From NCBI GenBank assembly GCA_947561585.1, contig CANNZV010000501.1, forward strand, positions 186,001 through 250,000: DNA of 64,000 bases. Reading direction: 5' to 3'. How positions within the stretch are numbered: position 1 is the first letter of the stretch; each line of letters opens with the position of its first letter. The notes beneath the pieces were generated by a model, which saw only the letters and a program-made list of their open reading frames with translations, did no database searches and was not told the DNA's origin. Shown one piece after another: positions 34,130 to 46,496 of this stretch. This DNA comes from Caprella mutica (taxonomy: Eukaryota > Arthropoda > Malacostraca > Amphipoda > Caprellidae). Position numbers and translations under genes: made by a program.

Positions 34130-34905
34130 ATCATGACCGTAAGCTGATGAAAAATCTTATAATAGTCTTAAGTTGTCACTAATCCGTAAATAAGTAAAGA
34201 AGATTTAGTTTCCGGTTTCTTTCTCATGTATGTACCTACATGTGGAACCTAAAATTTTGACCGCATCTCAGGTCGTTATATGAGCTTTACTAGTTATTAG
34301 ATACTCAAACAATGGAGAAGTTTCATGTAAATTGCTTGTTGTGATTTAATACAGTGTTGTCGATAGAATAGAACTGGAAAGGCATATTTCAGCATTGGAA
34401 AAAAGAAAACTGTTGGTAATTTTAGAATTCAAAACTTTGTTATTTAAATTCTTCTAACAATTGCAGTGGCTTGAATTTACCTTTTTCGAATAAATATATA
34501 TTTTGAGATAGATTTTCAGGAGGAAGAAAGAAAAATTTAATTAAAAGTTCAATATATATAACAATTGGCATTATTTACATCGAACATAATATATTAGAAA
34601 TATAAAATGGTTACACATATACAAGAAACCAAACAAACAATATATACAAACACTAAAGTTCACCAAAAATGCACCAACTGAATCGAGAGGTGAAATTATA
34701 ATATAAGTAACGTTAGAACATACAAACTGGTCATTATTGGTGAAAAATAGAGATTTTAGTGATCCTAAAAGTATATAAACATTCACTACGAAGCTCAACA
34801 ATTCAAAAGGTCGGAAGGGAGAATAGATATTTTAGTTATCCTAAAATAGGTCTCTAACATGTGACTCGGTAAAAAAAATCTCCAAACAATATTATTCTCA
34901 AGGCA

Positions 34906-36360
34906 TCAGTATTTAAATCTTCTCTGAATTCCTCTTTTCTTAGGTTGAGGAGCTAGCGCTTCTGTTAGGAGAATAGTAGTTCTCCCATTAGAAGTCGTAC
35001 CGAATTTTTTAATAGATGTTGGTCGACCAGACACCTTATAAGTAGCAGAAAGACCACTGCTATTCTTAATTTCTTCTAGGTAGGCATTCTGGTCGTCAAC
35101 CCCATTTTCAGAACCCTGAGAACTTTTTCCATCAGAAGAACTGGACCCGTTTTCCGAATCAGAAAGTCTCCTTTTCCTCTTCTGATTGCTGGCTTGATCA
35201 TTTGATGTTAAATTAGAGTCTTTCGCTTCATCACAGTAATCACATTTGGAGAATTTTTTTTGTAAGTGATTGTATAAATTCTTAGTTTCTTCGGCATATT
35301 CCTCTTTTCCAACCAATATACTGTTATGTTGGTACTTTACTTCAGGATTAAGTGCCTTTTTCTTTTTTATCTGAAATAAAATTAGATTAAAACCTCGTAT
35401 TTTTAAAAAACTATTAAAAGAGGAGTATATTCTATGTGATTCATGGAAAGAATAAGAAAAATTATTTTTACATACAGTTTATTAAATAGAATAATGCACC
35501 CACATCTTTATGTGACCAAACCACTTCCCTAATTACAACGTAAACATGATATTCAAAAGTGGTAAACTTTCTGTAAAAACTTTTATTTACTTTATGATAA
35601 AAATTTATCGAAAACTATCAACTCACAGTGTGCATAGCCGTCTTCCTTATGGTTTCTATGCTGTGCGGTAATTCGATATGAATGAAAGGAAGCATTAAAT
35701 CAGGAACTATTTCACACATTCTGCTGAGGACCTCCAGGTTGAATAGAAGTCTCTCAGGATCTGAAATCTGGAAGAAGAACATTGATATTATTTAAATGCA
35801 CGTATTTCCTAAAATGGACTTTTTCCAGAGTTAAATAATTAATGCATATATTATAAACATATTAATAAATGACGGACACACATTACTTATGGTAGCTACA
35901 GAGTTATTACATCATCCGATAAATTTTACCTTCGAAAGAGAGATCTTTATCCAGATCAGAAGCTTTCCAACGATCCTCGTTATGCATATTCCTTGGTTAC
36001 TCTTCTCATTCAGCCCCTCCGTAAAGTACGCAACCTCTTGCATAAGTATATTGGCCTCTTCCAAAGAATTTAAGGACTGCAGAGGAGATTTAGAAAGTCT
36101 CTCCAAACTCTTCCTCACTACGGTCTTCAATGGCATGCCTGAAAAATAGAACATAGATAAGTGAAGTAATTTGCTCTGAATATTTTTTTGAGATGAACGA
36201 TATTGGTGTGTATAGAGAAACGCTTTTAAATGAAAAAAATTTCCAAGTAACATAATAACCAAAGAGGAATTACTTCGAGGAGTAATTCTTGAAAATAATA
36301 AATGCAAAACTTCTTCACTCTGTGAAACATTTACTTACAGATATCCTCAAAAGTAGGCAT
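34906..36360 (-). CDS. Unrecognised four-exon gene, 278 residues (copy 2)
   Basis: Coding exons 36360-36339, 36138-35930, 35767-35627 and 35370-34906, the same lengths (22, 209, 141, 465 nt) and splice borders as copy 1, with no stop or frameshift. By hand comparison the proteins differ at six residues: F23S, T130A, E135V, F157Y, I164F and R206K. About nine codons differ silently. The helical N-terminal region, CDYC pair, KRKRR patch, serine/acidic tract and basic tail are all kept. The 5' leader gains a few bases (TTAAAC) but TATA box and initiator are unchanged. The downstream AATAAA found in copy 1 is lost. A functional second copy is likely; its 3' end may lie elsewhere. Confidence 0.8.
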
Positions 36361-36439
36361 TTTGACAAAAGTTTATGTAGACTTTGACTGAAACTTAAAC
36401 AGGCTTAAATAAGTTCTGTTTTCGAACAGCAGACGTGTT

Positions 36440-36475
36440 AGACTGATTTCAAATTTGAAAGCGAGGCCTTTTATA
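36440..36475 (-). promoter_or_regulatory. TATA box and initiator of gene copy 2
   Basis: TATAAAAG at 36475-36468 and TCAGTCT at 36446-36440 on the minus strand, again 31 bp from the first T to the initiator A (36444). Preserved without change since duplication, whereas nearby leader sequence has an indel. Confidence 0.78.
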
Positions 36476-36477
36476 TG

Positions 36478-37709
36478 CGGTTCTGAACATCGATGGGCTG
36501 AACAGAGAACTCCAACAGATGGGAGGTGCTCCATTGCGACCAATGGGAGTTAAGCTTTCGATGTGGAGAGCTGTCATTGGCTTCAGGCAAGAATTAAGTA
36601 GATGAATCATTTTGATCTTCATATCGACTATGTTTTTAACATCAAATTGTATAATATTGTATATCTCACGTTTTCATCATTATTACGGGAATATAGGATT
36701 TATTAATCATGTCTTTTCTACTTTCATTTTCTTCATTTTAACACATTAATACCTTTATTTTATACTAAAAACAGTGAAATATACATTTTGTCACTATTGA
36801 AATAATGATATAAGGTTAGGATAGGATAGCGGTGTTCGATTGGGGGATCTGAATTGTTAGGCTCCCCCTCTGCCCCCCCCCCCCCTCCCCCTAACCTTAT
36901 AATTATTATTATGACAGCATTGCACCAAAACGAGAGAAAAAATATTGACAGTACATGTTGTAAGGAAGTATCTACTTATTCATATAAAATAACACTAGTG
37001 TTCGGAGAACACTAAAATAATTTAGATTCTAAAACGTCAATTAAAATTAAACAGATTTATCTAATTCTATTCTACAGAAAAATCTGAGACTTTTGCAACC
37101 GTTATTTCTTGAGTGAATTCTATTTGAACAAATTAAGCAATGCAAAAGTTGGAAAAAAATTCTTAAAAACCGGAATTATGTTAGAAAGTATAGTTACAAA
37201 AGTAAAATTCTATACGGGAAAAAACCTTTTCGACTGATTTTCTTTTTATTCTGTAGATTTAAATTCCTATTTAAAAGTGTATGTAAAATCCATGCGCTTT
37301 TAGACTATACTAAATTTTTTGATGAAATATACTTTATTTCCGTAGAACATTTTAAAAAATGAGAGAGTTCTTTGCTAATTTCGAAAGAGAATTTTTGACT
37401 TTTAATATTTATTTCACATTGTCGGCTATTCAATATTTTCATTGCCAAACTGTATAGCTTTTCTATTGTTGGTAATTGTTAATGGAACCTGTTTTTTATA
37501 AGTTAGGTCAAATATATCTCAGAAATGTTGTGTTAAAATGAGTCGTTGTTGTTAAATGTTAAATCATTTAAAATAATACTGGTGATGAAAATTCTTTTGT
37601 TAAATTCAGTTTTCTAATTCCTCTCGGAAAAGTAACGAAGGTCATTTTCGAAAATAGTTTTAAAATAAATTAAAGTAAGAATATATGTTTATGAAATAAA
37701 TTCACATTT
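36478..37709. other. Upstream intergenic DNA of copy 2
   Basis: Counterpart of 13795-15031 with scattered substitutions and small indels, including the C-run (36872-36893). No gene recognised. Confidence 0.6.
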
Positions 37710-37909
37710 GGGTAAATTACGAATTATCGGTCGGTTTCATATCTTCGGCCATAATAAAAGTTATTTTATTTTTTATCTTTATTGGTATCGATGAAACCTG
37801 CAGGTATCATGGATACCAATAAAAACAAATCTCATATAATAATTATAATATCATATTTTCTTATATATGACCGAAGTTGTGAAACTGACCGATAATTCGT
37901 AACCTACCC
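37710..37909. mobile_element. MITE with palindromic core (duplicate of 15032-15230)
   Basis: Same arms and central CCTGCAGG palindrome as copy 1, with the left tip changed to GGGTAAATTACG. It was present before the segmental duplication. Confidence 0.75.
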
Positions 37910-38059
37910 CAACCATAATTTATTCCTCAAAGTATTATAAATAGTTTCGACAGATAATAAAACTGTCAAGCATTGTCTTACGTAGCGTACGACTTTCACG
38001 TCAAATTTTCCATTGTTTGTGTGTTAGGTAGGTACTATCACGGAAAAGTGTATCCGTCA

Positions 38060-39159
38060 GCTGTTGTAGTATGCTATTTTAGCATTTTTGACCTTTCTTA
38101 TTTTTTGCATGTGGCATTTTAGAGAGTATTCCTCCGCGTTCAAAAATCCCCCAATAAGGAGGAGCCTATTGCTGTGGTAAAATGCTAGGGTTATTGGGTG
38201 AAATGGGGGATTAGATATGTGTATCTAGAGGAGGGACGGGGATTTATACTGATTTCTGACAAGTGATTAGATATTATTTTTGTATTATTTAAATTAAAGT
38301 ATAGATATATAGTTTCATTTGTTTCATCCATGCAATGTTCATTTTGTAATGAATAAATGTATTTTTTTTATAATTTGAAATGAATAATTATAATTTTGAA
38401 ATTTTCCATTCAATTAACCTTGGTATATATTTCATACGATTTACTCTTGTATGTTTTTTATGCAATTTACTTTTGACCAATTGTCGTTCTAATATTGAAA
38501 CTAATAACTATTCGAATTTGAGGTAAAAGTAGATTTCTAGCTTTATTAAATCTCATTAATTCCAAAAATGTTATTTATGACAACCATTCACACAAGAACA
38601 TTAAACTAATCCTCTTCAGATATGATTTTAAATAACTTCGCTTCTTTTACACCTTTGAATTATTTGTTCACCTTTAGGCTATATTATTAACACTATAATA
38701 CACTTTTTCAACTTTGTGGTAAATGTCTATAGTTTTACTTTTAGTTTTGTCAAATCTTATTCCACGAATATTTTATATTATAATCATTCACACAAGAGCA
38801 TTTAATCGTCTAAAGATATGATTTTTAATAGCTTTGCATTTTTTTCACATTTAAATAATTTGCTGGACGGGCTATAACCTGTCTCGGTTATAAATTATAA
38901 TCCGGAGATTTTCTGCATTCAGAATTTCAATAAATTAATAGTGATGACTAATTTTGTCGATAAGACAAGTTTCTCTTCTTTTTCAAAGTCCTTTGTGTGT
39001 ATAATCTTTTTTAATTCATTCAATATATTGGCCAAATGAGGAAGTTATTAATTTTTTTTTTTTAAATGATAATAATTTATCTTACGTCTCAATTTAATGA
39101 CAACAATCATTAAGTTGCTGACAAGCGTTTTTCTCTATTTTCATCAACTTATAAATAAG
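38060..39159. other. A+T-rich interior of the 9.68-kb element
   Basis: No long frame. Two loosely similar stretches (38560-38700 and 38750-38880) share ACAACCATTCACACAAGAAC-like and GATATGATTTT.AATA phrases, suggesting an old internal duplication of ~190 bp. Confidence 0.45.
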
Positions 39160-39464
39160 TAATTACTAGGGTTGTGACATTGCATATTTTGCATATGCTT
39201 TTCTAAAACGCATATGCTTATTAGATTTGCATATGCATATATCAACATGCATATGCAATTATAAGTATGCATATGCAATTATAAATATGCATATGCATTT
39301 AACAATATGCATATGCATTTACTAATTTGCATATATGCATTTAGCAATATGCAAATGCATTTACCAATATGCATATGCATTTACCAATATGCATATGCAT
39401 TTGCCAATTTGCATATGCATTTATAATCATGCATATACTTTTATAAATATGCCTATCCTGAAGC

Positions 39465-39905
39465 TGTCTGTGGTGAGTGGAAGAGAAGTGGGTGGTGTAC
39501 ATTTGGCCCCGAACTGTTGTAATTTGGATTATGGATTTTTTTTTAAATTATATTTATCATTTTTTAACGCTAATTGAAGTTTTAGAGGATGGTTATGCTC
39601 TTCAACTACGAGGTCTTTGATTTTTGTGTTTGGTAGGCTCGTAGGGTTCATTTACTATCACCTCTTCATTTTCCTCTTCCATCCGTAAGTGCAGCCACCG
39701 TTGTTTTATGTCCCTTTTCGACACTGCATTCACTGAGTAGCTTTTCTGTATCCATGAGCATTGTCACCGACAGTAGTAAGTGACTTTGTTCCATATAGAA
39801 CCACTTTCCTTTCTGACTGCTTCTTCTAGTCCCTTGTATTTAATTTCCTTTTGATGTCAGCGATATGGCCTTTGGTTCAGAAGCAGACGTTAAACCCCTA
39901 CTAAA
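39465..39905. repeat. R450 repeat, inverted copy in hAT
   Basis: Reverse of the core at 9063-9560, running from CTGAAGCTGTCTGTGGTGAG to AGCAGACGTTAAACCCCTAC. Confidence 0.75.
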
Positions 39906-40107
39906 TTAATTATCAATATGAATTTGCATATATTATGAATTATTATGCATTTAATAGTAATGTTCCAAATTTAAAATGTCAAGTATTTCAAAACACTTAA
40001 AAGTGTTTCAGAGAACGACACATTATATTGTTGCACTGTAGGATACTATATTAGTGAAGTGAATTTTCATGGCTACCAGTTTATATAAGAACAGAAACTA
40101 AGAATCA

Positions 40108-40692
40108 CGGGAAACGGACTATTCCCAGCCGGACTATTACTCGCCCGCGGACTTTTCCCCGCTAAAAAATAGGACACTAAAAAATAGGTCAATATTTAGT
40201 GTAATAAAAATCTATAGTAGGTTTATTAATTATGAAGTTAATGAATTAATAAAAAAAAATAATGTAGTTTGTTAATGATCTGTAAAAGCGTAAATTTGAA
40301 CGAGAAGTTAATAGATCGCCATTTTATGTATAGCTGAAAAATAAAATAATAAATTCACGATATAGAAAACTACAGAGTTTAAATAACTGAACAAATCGAA
40401 GCTGCTTAGAGTACCTTGCGACACTTGGTAACCCTTAGTATTGCAATAATGTTCGTAGTTTGTTGCATTTCCTAATTATATACGAAAATACGAAGGCACA
40501 GTCTTAAAATCGAACGAACAATATATGGGCACATAATTATGGGAATCAAATTCTGTTTATAAAATGTGTTTTCTATTAATAAATTAATTTTGTGTTTTAT
40601 CAAAATCATACTTTAATAACCTAAATTACTGATATTTTATCCGGCAGGGAAAGGTCCTGACGGGGAATAGTCCGGCGGGGGAAATTCTTACT
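40108..40692. mobile_element. Nested inverted-repeat element inside the hAT
   Basis: Comparison with the empty position at ~8870 in the sister hAT shows ~580 extra bases. The left arm has CGGACTATTCCCAGCCGGAC and GCGGACTTTTCCCCGC; the right arm has GGCAGGGAAAGGTCC and GGGGAATAGTCCGGCGGGGG. The tips are G+C-rich and imperfectly inverted; the middle is A+T-rich. The superfamily is not clear and no frame is present. Confidence 0.65.
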
Positions 40693-41173
40693 GCCATACT
40701 GACCACCTGTGTCTATAATCTGTAACTATTATTATCCTATTCTTTATTTACATTACTGTGAGTGTTACTTTTAGCTGGATGGCGCCATATAGTTAACAAT
40801 ATTCTTTAATTTTCGAACAAAAATTTAAAATCATATTCATTAGGTAAACAAAATGATAGAACACATAAAGGTATACTGTATGTATAACAAATAAATTAGG
40901 GTGTTTGTTCAACCTCCCACCAGATATAAAAATGCTGGAAGTGCATATATTGCCTTCCTTTCAGTTTCAAATACATATGCTTTTTTAAATGCATTATTTT
41001 TAAGTGCATATGTTTTATCTGCAAAACATATGCGTTTTCTCAAATGCATATGCGTTTTCTCAAATGCATATGCGTTTTCTCAAAAAGCATAAAACCTGTT
41101 GCATATGCAGTATATTTCCCAGTGCATATACTGCATATATGCAAATGCATAATGTCACAACCCTAGTAATTAC

Positions 41174-42402
41174 TTATACGGCTATACCGATACTTTCTAT
41201 CTTTTATTGAAGTTATTTAATTGAAAAATTCTTTTAGACTAAAGAATAAAATAAAGCTATGACTAAGTTGTAACTTAATCTATTTAGTTTAGATTTTAAA
41301 TGCAGTAATTTGAGGGATTTTTTATCAAGTGAACTGATTCTTTTCAGTTTAAATTTTTTATATATTAAATGCATGCACGACCAATTAACAAGCAGTGATA
41401 TCGTGAACTAAAAATAACTGAAGTAATCATTATTTTTCTTCTCAATAAATGCCACATCGCCAACGTTGACAATAAAATAAGTTACAAAGTTCTATGAGAT
41501 GAACCAAAAGAAAGTTCTCCAAGAACAGAACTAATGTAGCTACCTATTGCAGTTTTGGTGCTTAATTTGTGACATCGGAGTGAAACTGGGATTCATGACA
41601 ACTGTCAACTAAGGCTTTCAACTTGCAAGTTCTATCTCTATCATACAATATTAGTTTTTTACTTAAAAAATAAGATAAATAAAGGATCAATAATAGAAAA
41701 TAGATAATCATTTTATATTTATAAAAAATAGTGTTTTACAAAAGTTGAAGATAACAATTAAATTAAGTAAAAATTTAAAAAACTACTACAAGACTAAATA
41801 CACTTGCAGGTTATTTCTAAAGTAAAAACTACCCGATACAATTCTTACTAAAATTAAGGATTTCTGATTTGTACTAGTTTACATGAAGTATCAATCTTAG
41901 AACAATTTTTAAAAGCTTAGGGTTGAATGATTAACATGAACTTACAATATACAATTAATTCTATATTTACCTAAGATTAATTTTTTTCAAACTCATAGCA
42001 ATAAATAAAATACACAAATTAGTTCGGTATTTTATGCACTTCCTTTTCACGGAGAAAAGTCGTTGAAAATCTAAAAGTAATAAGCATGAATAAATGGATA
42101 TCACAGGGAATGAGACCAGACTTTCTGGGAATGATGAGAACTCCTCTGATAGTGATTAGTACTGTCCTGATGAGAACTTCACTGATGGGAACTTCACTGA
42201 TGAGAACTGCCATGATGAGAACTGTCCTGATGAGAACTGCAGTGGTGCGAAGTTATTTGAATCTGAAAATGTTTACAAACAAATTGATTAAAAAATCTCT
42301 GATATTGACTTAGAATTACGCTACAAACCATTAATAACAAGATAAAACAAACTGAATAGATTTTATTTTAATCTCATACTATAATATTTTTTTTTATTAT
42401 AG
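41174..42402. other. Interior of the 9.68-kb element, with a 15-bp minisatellite
   Basis: Mostly unassigned. At ~42110-42245 a short repeat of CTGATGAGAACTTCA-type units gives open frames on both strands, which I do not accept as genes. Confidence 0.5.
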
Positions 42403-42735
42403 TAGGGGTTTGACGTCGTGCTTCAGTCATATCGTGACTATTTCGCTGACGTAAAAGGAAATTAAATACAAGGGACTAGAAGAAGCAGTCAGAAAGAAAA
42501 GTGGCTCCATGAACAAAGGCACTTACCATCGTTGGTGACAATGCTCATGGATGCAGAAAAGCTGCTCCGTGAATGCAGTCACTTACCAAGGAATGTGACG
42601 AAACGGGACGCAAGCACCGGTGGCTGCACTCACGGATGGAAAAGGAGAATGAAGAGGAGATAGTAAATGAAGCCTACGAACCTACCTAACACAAAAATCT
42701 AAGACCTCGTAGTTGAAAAGCATAACCCTAGCGTT
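42403..42735. repeat. R450 repeat, copy outside hAT ends
   Basis: GTAGGGGTTTGACGTC through CTAGAAGAAGCAGTCAGAAA, GACAATGCTCATGGATGCAG, GGTGGCTGCACTCACGGATG to GCATAACCCTAGCGTTATCC. Truncated before the ACAACAGTTCGG part. Same orientation as the copies at 44085 and 45270. Confidence 0.75.
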
Positions 42736-44084
42736 ATCCTCCAAAATCCTGAACAACGTGTATTCGAAGCACTATTGGTTATGTTAAAAGTATCCACATT
42801 CGAGTGGCAAGGAAGAAACAAGATTTGATAGAAAACAAGATTCGATAGAAAATAAGATTATTGGAAAGTAGAACACAGATAGATTAAAATCCTTACTGTG
42901 ATCAGAGTGTGTTTCAAATTTTAAAAATCAAACTTACAAAATATTTCATCAAAGGACTAAAAAGAGTAACACCTCGATCTAATATTTTTATTTTTATTTA
43001 TGTTGATGAATTAAGAGGATATACCGCGAACGATGAAAAGGGATAATTTAAAATGAGTGAAGAAGAGACAACAAAGCTATTTTTGGAAATTGCAAGATAA
43101 GGTTGAATAGATGTTAAGCATTAGAAACGTGGTTTTATAGAAACGCTACATTTATCTTCCATTACTCGAGACTAACTGTTAGATAAAGTCTAATTTCAAT
43201 CCGTAGAATACATACTACAATTAATGCTACAAAGGACTATATTACAAACTAATTGGAAAAAAGTCGAATTAATTTAAACGAAACTAAAGAACTCTACAAA
43301 AGAGATAATTGAATTTTACTAATTTCTTGAAATTAAATATGGGTCATTTTTTTAAATAAGATTATAGCTTTATGGAAACAGAAATTGTACTGAAAAAGGG
43401 TAATACATATTTGCCTCAAAATGGAAGGAAGTATTTAATTTTATTCGATTTGTTGTCAAAGGAGATGCAAAGAACGAAACTGTAAAATAGAAAAAATGAA
43501 AGTCAATAAGTAGAAAAAACTGAACAATGTCACTAAACTACTTAATTTTATTTAAATGTTCAAATATGAATGTCACAAGGACTAATGAAATATTGTAGAA
43601 ACTCTCATTTTAGCGGCAAGTTACAAGTTGAAGTAATCTAGGATATTGTATAAATTAAGCCATTCGTATTATCAGTAAATTTTAAGAGTTTAAACGTTTT
43701 TTTTTTTAGTTTAATGATTTAATGAGTCAAGAATTCCAAACTATGCTATAAACAAAAAGCTACAGTTAAGAAAATTAAAAAAAACTATAATGAACTATTT
43801 TCTTTAGAACGACCATTATACTCTCTCAATAGAGGTTAAAAAAAATTGTATACAAGTAACTATATAAGAGTTCAATTAATTATTACCAGTACTCTGAATA
43901 TTTGCAAATTTTAATACTAGCAAAATAAATAACCGTGTATCACACCATGGAGTGGATATGAACAGTCAGTATTTAAGAATTCAGTATTTCAGAAACTACA
44001 GAAACCTTAAGTTGTGTATTTACAATTACCAATTGTAAAGTATTTGAACGAAATAATTTACAATTGCCAATCAATTTAATTGAA
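42736..44084. other. Interior of the 9.68-kb element, nothing recognised
   Basis: A+T-rich, without long frames or visible internal repeats apart from short direct AAACAAGATT(C/T)GATAGAAAA repeats near 42818-42850. Confidence 0.5.
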
Positions 44085-44490
44085 AGTTTTTAGGCCATAT
44101 CGCTGATATTGAAAAGAAATTGAATATATATGGGGCTTGAAGTAACAGTTAGAAAGGAAAGAGACTCCATGAAAGAATTAACTACCACCAGTCGGAGACA
44201 ATTAACGCTTATGAATGCAAAAAAAAAAATAATAATCCATGACTGCAGTCACTTACCAAGAAATGTGGCGAAAAGAGTCACCAACACCGGTGGCAGCACT
44301 CGCAGATGGAAAAGGAAAATGAAGAGGTGATAATAAATGAAGCCTACCGGACACAAAAAAAAAAACATAAGAGTTATCCTCAGAAACTACAATTAGCCAC
44401 AAAAATGATGAGCCTGAAGCTGTTGTGCCCTTCTCTTATATTCACCTGAACAGATTGAGGATACAGGCACTGGGGGCTTTGCAATTAGCC
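44085..44490. repeat. R450 repeat, diverged copy
   Basis: GGCCATATCGCTGATATTGA through AGAAAGGAAAGAGACTCCAT, GACTGCAGTCACTTACCAAG and CACCGGTGGCAGCACTCGC to GGATACAGGCACTGGGGGCT. More diverged than the others. A 66-codon frame in it is not conserved. Confidence 0.7.
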
Positions 44491-45269
44491 TACTATATTA
44501 TATCTTTGAACAATTTTCATACATTTTTTAAATTATATATTTATGAAACATAACTGATACGAATAACTTAGCTAATTCTATCAGTTATCACTGAACTAAT
44601 AGAAATTTGTCCTTACCAATTAAGAAAAAGGAGATTTGCACTGCTGTCGTTTGTTTCTTCCGCTTTCTTGTGAGGAGAAGTGATCTGGTCATAGGTAGTG
44701 GTCTTTAAGTTCCACCTAGTGAATGCTCTCTCTCTCCCCATTGAACTGGAAACAAATTTTAATAATATAAATTAGTATATAAGTTATTGTTATTGAATAG
44801 GTTTGATGCGAATATAATGGTTTCGAGATTTCGTTAATCGGAAAATAAATAGAAAAGACCTTAAAATAGATCTAGTAGTTAGATTGGAAAGAGACTCTTC
44901 AATGGAATGTTACGGAATGAGAATCTAGTGATCGCGGAAGTAAGAGGAAAATAAACAAAAAGGGTGCAAAAACATATTGCAAATTATATTAATAAAAAAT
45001 CTAAGACTACATTGTTATCCCTATCTAGTGCTATTCTACAAAACAGGGAATTTCAATGAAACAAAAAGGAAAAAAAACTTGGTCATCATCCAATTTGCAA
45101 CGTTTGTATCGAAAAATTCTCTGCCTCTTTCTTCAATTCATGACTGTTACATAGTGTCATTCGTTGAAAACTCATAAATGCAACATGAATATCTTACATA
45201 TTTACTATTATCAATTTAAGATAGTTTTTTTTGTATAAAATTATTAATAAATAATCTCTGTTAATTTAA
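44491..45269. other. Interior of the 9.68-kb element, nothing recognised
   Basis: No supported gene. A 66-codon plus frame at 44977-45177 has no recognised motif. Confidence 0.45.
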
Positions 45270-45725
45270 GTAGGGGTTTAACGTTTTCTTTGGAACCAAA
45301 GGCCATATCGCTCACAATGAAATTAAATACAAGGGACTGGAAGAAGCAGTCTGAATTGAAAGTGGCTTCAAGAACAAAGTCACCTACCACCATCGGTGAC
45401 AATGCTCATGGTTACAGAAGAGCTACTCCGAGAATGCATTCACTTGAAAAGAATAAAAAAGGACCCAATTTAAGGTCCGGAGGCTGCACTCACGGATGGA
45501 CGATTAAAATGAAAAGGGGATAGTTAATTAGTTACAAGCCTAACAAACCTAAAAGTCGAACATCTTGTAGTTTGAAGCATAAACCTAGTGCTACCCTCTA
45601 AAACTGCAAGTGGAGTAAAAAGATAAACATAAGAATGAAAAAAGACAATTATTAATCCAAATTACAACAGTTTGAAGCCAAAGGGAACCCCCTTCTATTA
45701 AATCCACCACAAACAGCTTCATGAT
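45270..45725. repeat. R450 repeat, diverged copy
   Basis: GTAGGGGTTTAACGTTTTCT through GGGACTGGAAGAAGCAGTCT, GACAATGCTCATGGTTACAG and GGAGGCTGCACTCACGGATG to CAAATTACAACAGTTTGAAG, then AGCTTCATGA where a MITE begins. Third direct copy within 3.3 kb. Confidence 0.75.
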
Positions 45726-45726
45726 A

Positions 45727-45957
45727 GGGTCACGCAGGTAAATTGCGGCCCACTTACTAACTACGGCCTCTAACAACTGAAACATAATAGCTTCAAAACA
45801 CACGTCAAAACTTAAATTAATAAGTTATAGCATTCACTGTGCTTCTTTTGATACCTATGCAACATTTTAATGTAATTTCGATTCAAAATGTTTTAAGAGA
45901 CTCTTTTGAGAGGGCTGCAATTAAAAATTAAAAGGCTGCAATTTACCTGCGTGACCC
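45727..45957. mobile_element. TA-target MITE, GGGTCACGCAGG family
   Basis: Tips GGGTCACGCAGGTAAATTGC and GCAATTTACCTGCGTGACCC are perfect inverse matches; TA on both sides (45725-45726, 45958-45959). 231 bp. It interrupts the tail of an R450 copy. Tc1/mariner-type. Confidence 0.9.
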
Positions 45958-46264
45958 TAGAGCTCATGCAGGCTTATTAATTCTTTGCTACCCAGAAAGA
46001 AAGAAATTTCTTAAAAGTTACCTGCACAAAATAAAAACGAGAATTTGGTAGTAGAATCACTAGCTAAAAATTACGGGAAAAATAAATAAGGTGAATATAC
46101 GTAATTACATTTACCGTTTAACACTAACCTTGAGCAACCAGCTGTTCAGAAAATTATATGTAGGTTTTCCCTTTTTTAATAGTGCATAAATATTTTTTAT
46201 ATCTATAGGTATTGCGAGACTAAAACCTGAAAAAGATTATTAAATTTAAAGGTATTTATAAATA

Positions 46265-46494
46265 GGGTCACGCAGGTAAATTACGGCCCGCTCACTAACT
46301 GCGGCCTCTAACAACTGAAACATCATAGCTTCAAAATACACGTCAAAACTTAAATTAATAAGTTGTAGCATTCACTGTGCTCCTTTTGATAGCTATGCAA
46401 CAATTTAATGTAATTTCAATTCAGAATATTTTAGAGACTCTCTTGAGAGGGCCGCAATTAAAAATTAAAGGGCCGCAATTTACCTGCGTGACCC
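46265..46494. mobile_element. TA-target MITE, GGGTCACGCAGG family
   Basis: 230 bp; TA at 46263-46264 and 46495-46496; tips GGGTCACGCAGGTAAATTAC and GCAATTTACCTGCGTGACCC. Closely similar to the copy 300 bp upstream and in the same orientation. Confidence 0.9.
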
Positions 46495-46496
46495 TA

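Larger units (their letters stand above)
39168..41165. mobile_element. Non-autonomous hAT element, 2.0 kb, same family, inverted
   Basis: Tips TAGGGTTGTGACATTGCATA and GCATAATGTCACAACCCTA, flanked by a perfect 8-bp duplication GTAATTAC (39160-39167, 41166-41173). Internally it is the reverse of 8417-10374 (R450 core at 39465-39905, then the CATGGCTACCAGTTTAT segment). Subterminal arrays of GCATATGCATTTA (left) and ATGCATATGCGTTTTCTCAA (right) are expanded. It contains a nested ~580-bp insertion. Confidence 0.92.

Noticed and set aside
39335..41210. Frames rich in ICIYQYAY or HMRFLK repeats
   Set aside because: They are translations of ATGCATATGC-type subterminal repeats of a hAT element.
42019..42313. 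Frames LMRTSLMRT and its antisense
   Set aside because: 15-bp minisatellite open on both strands.
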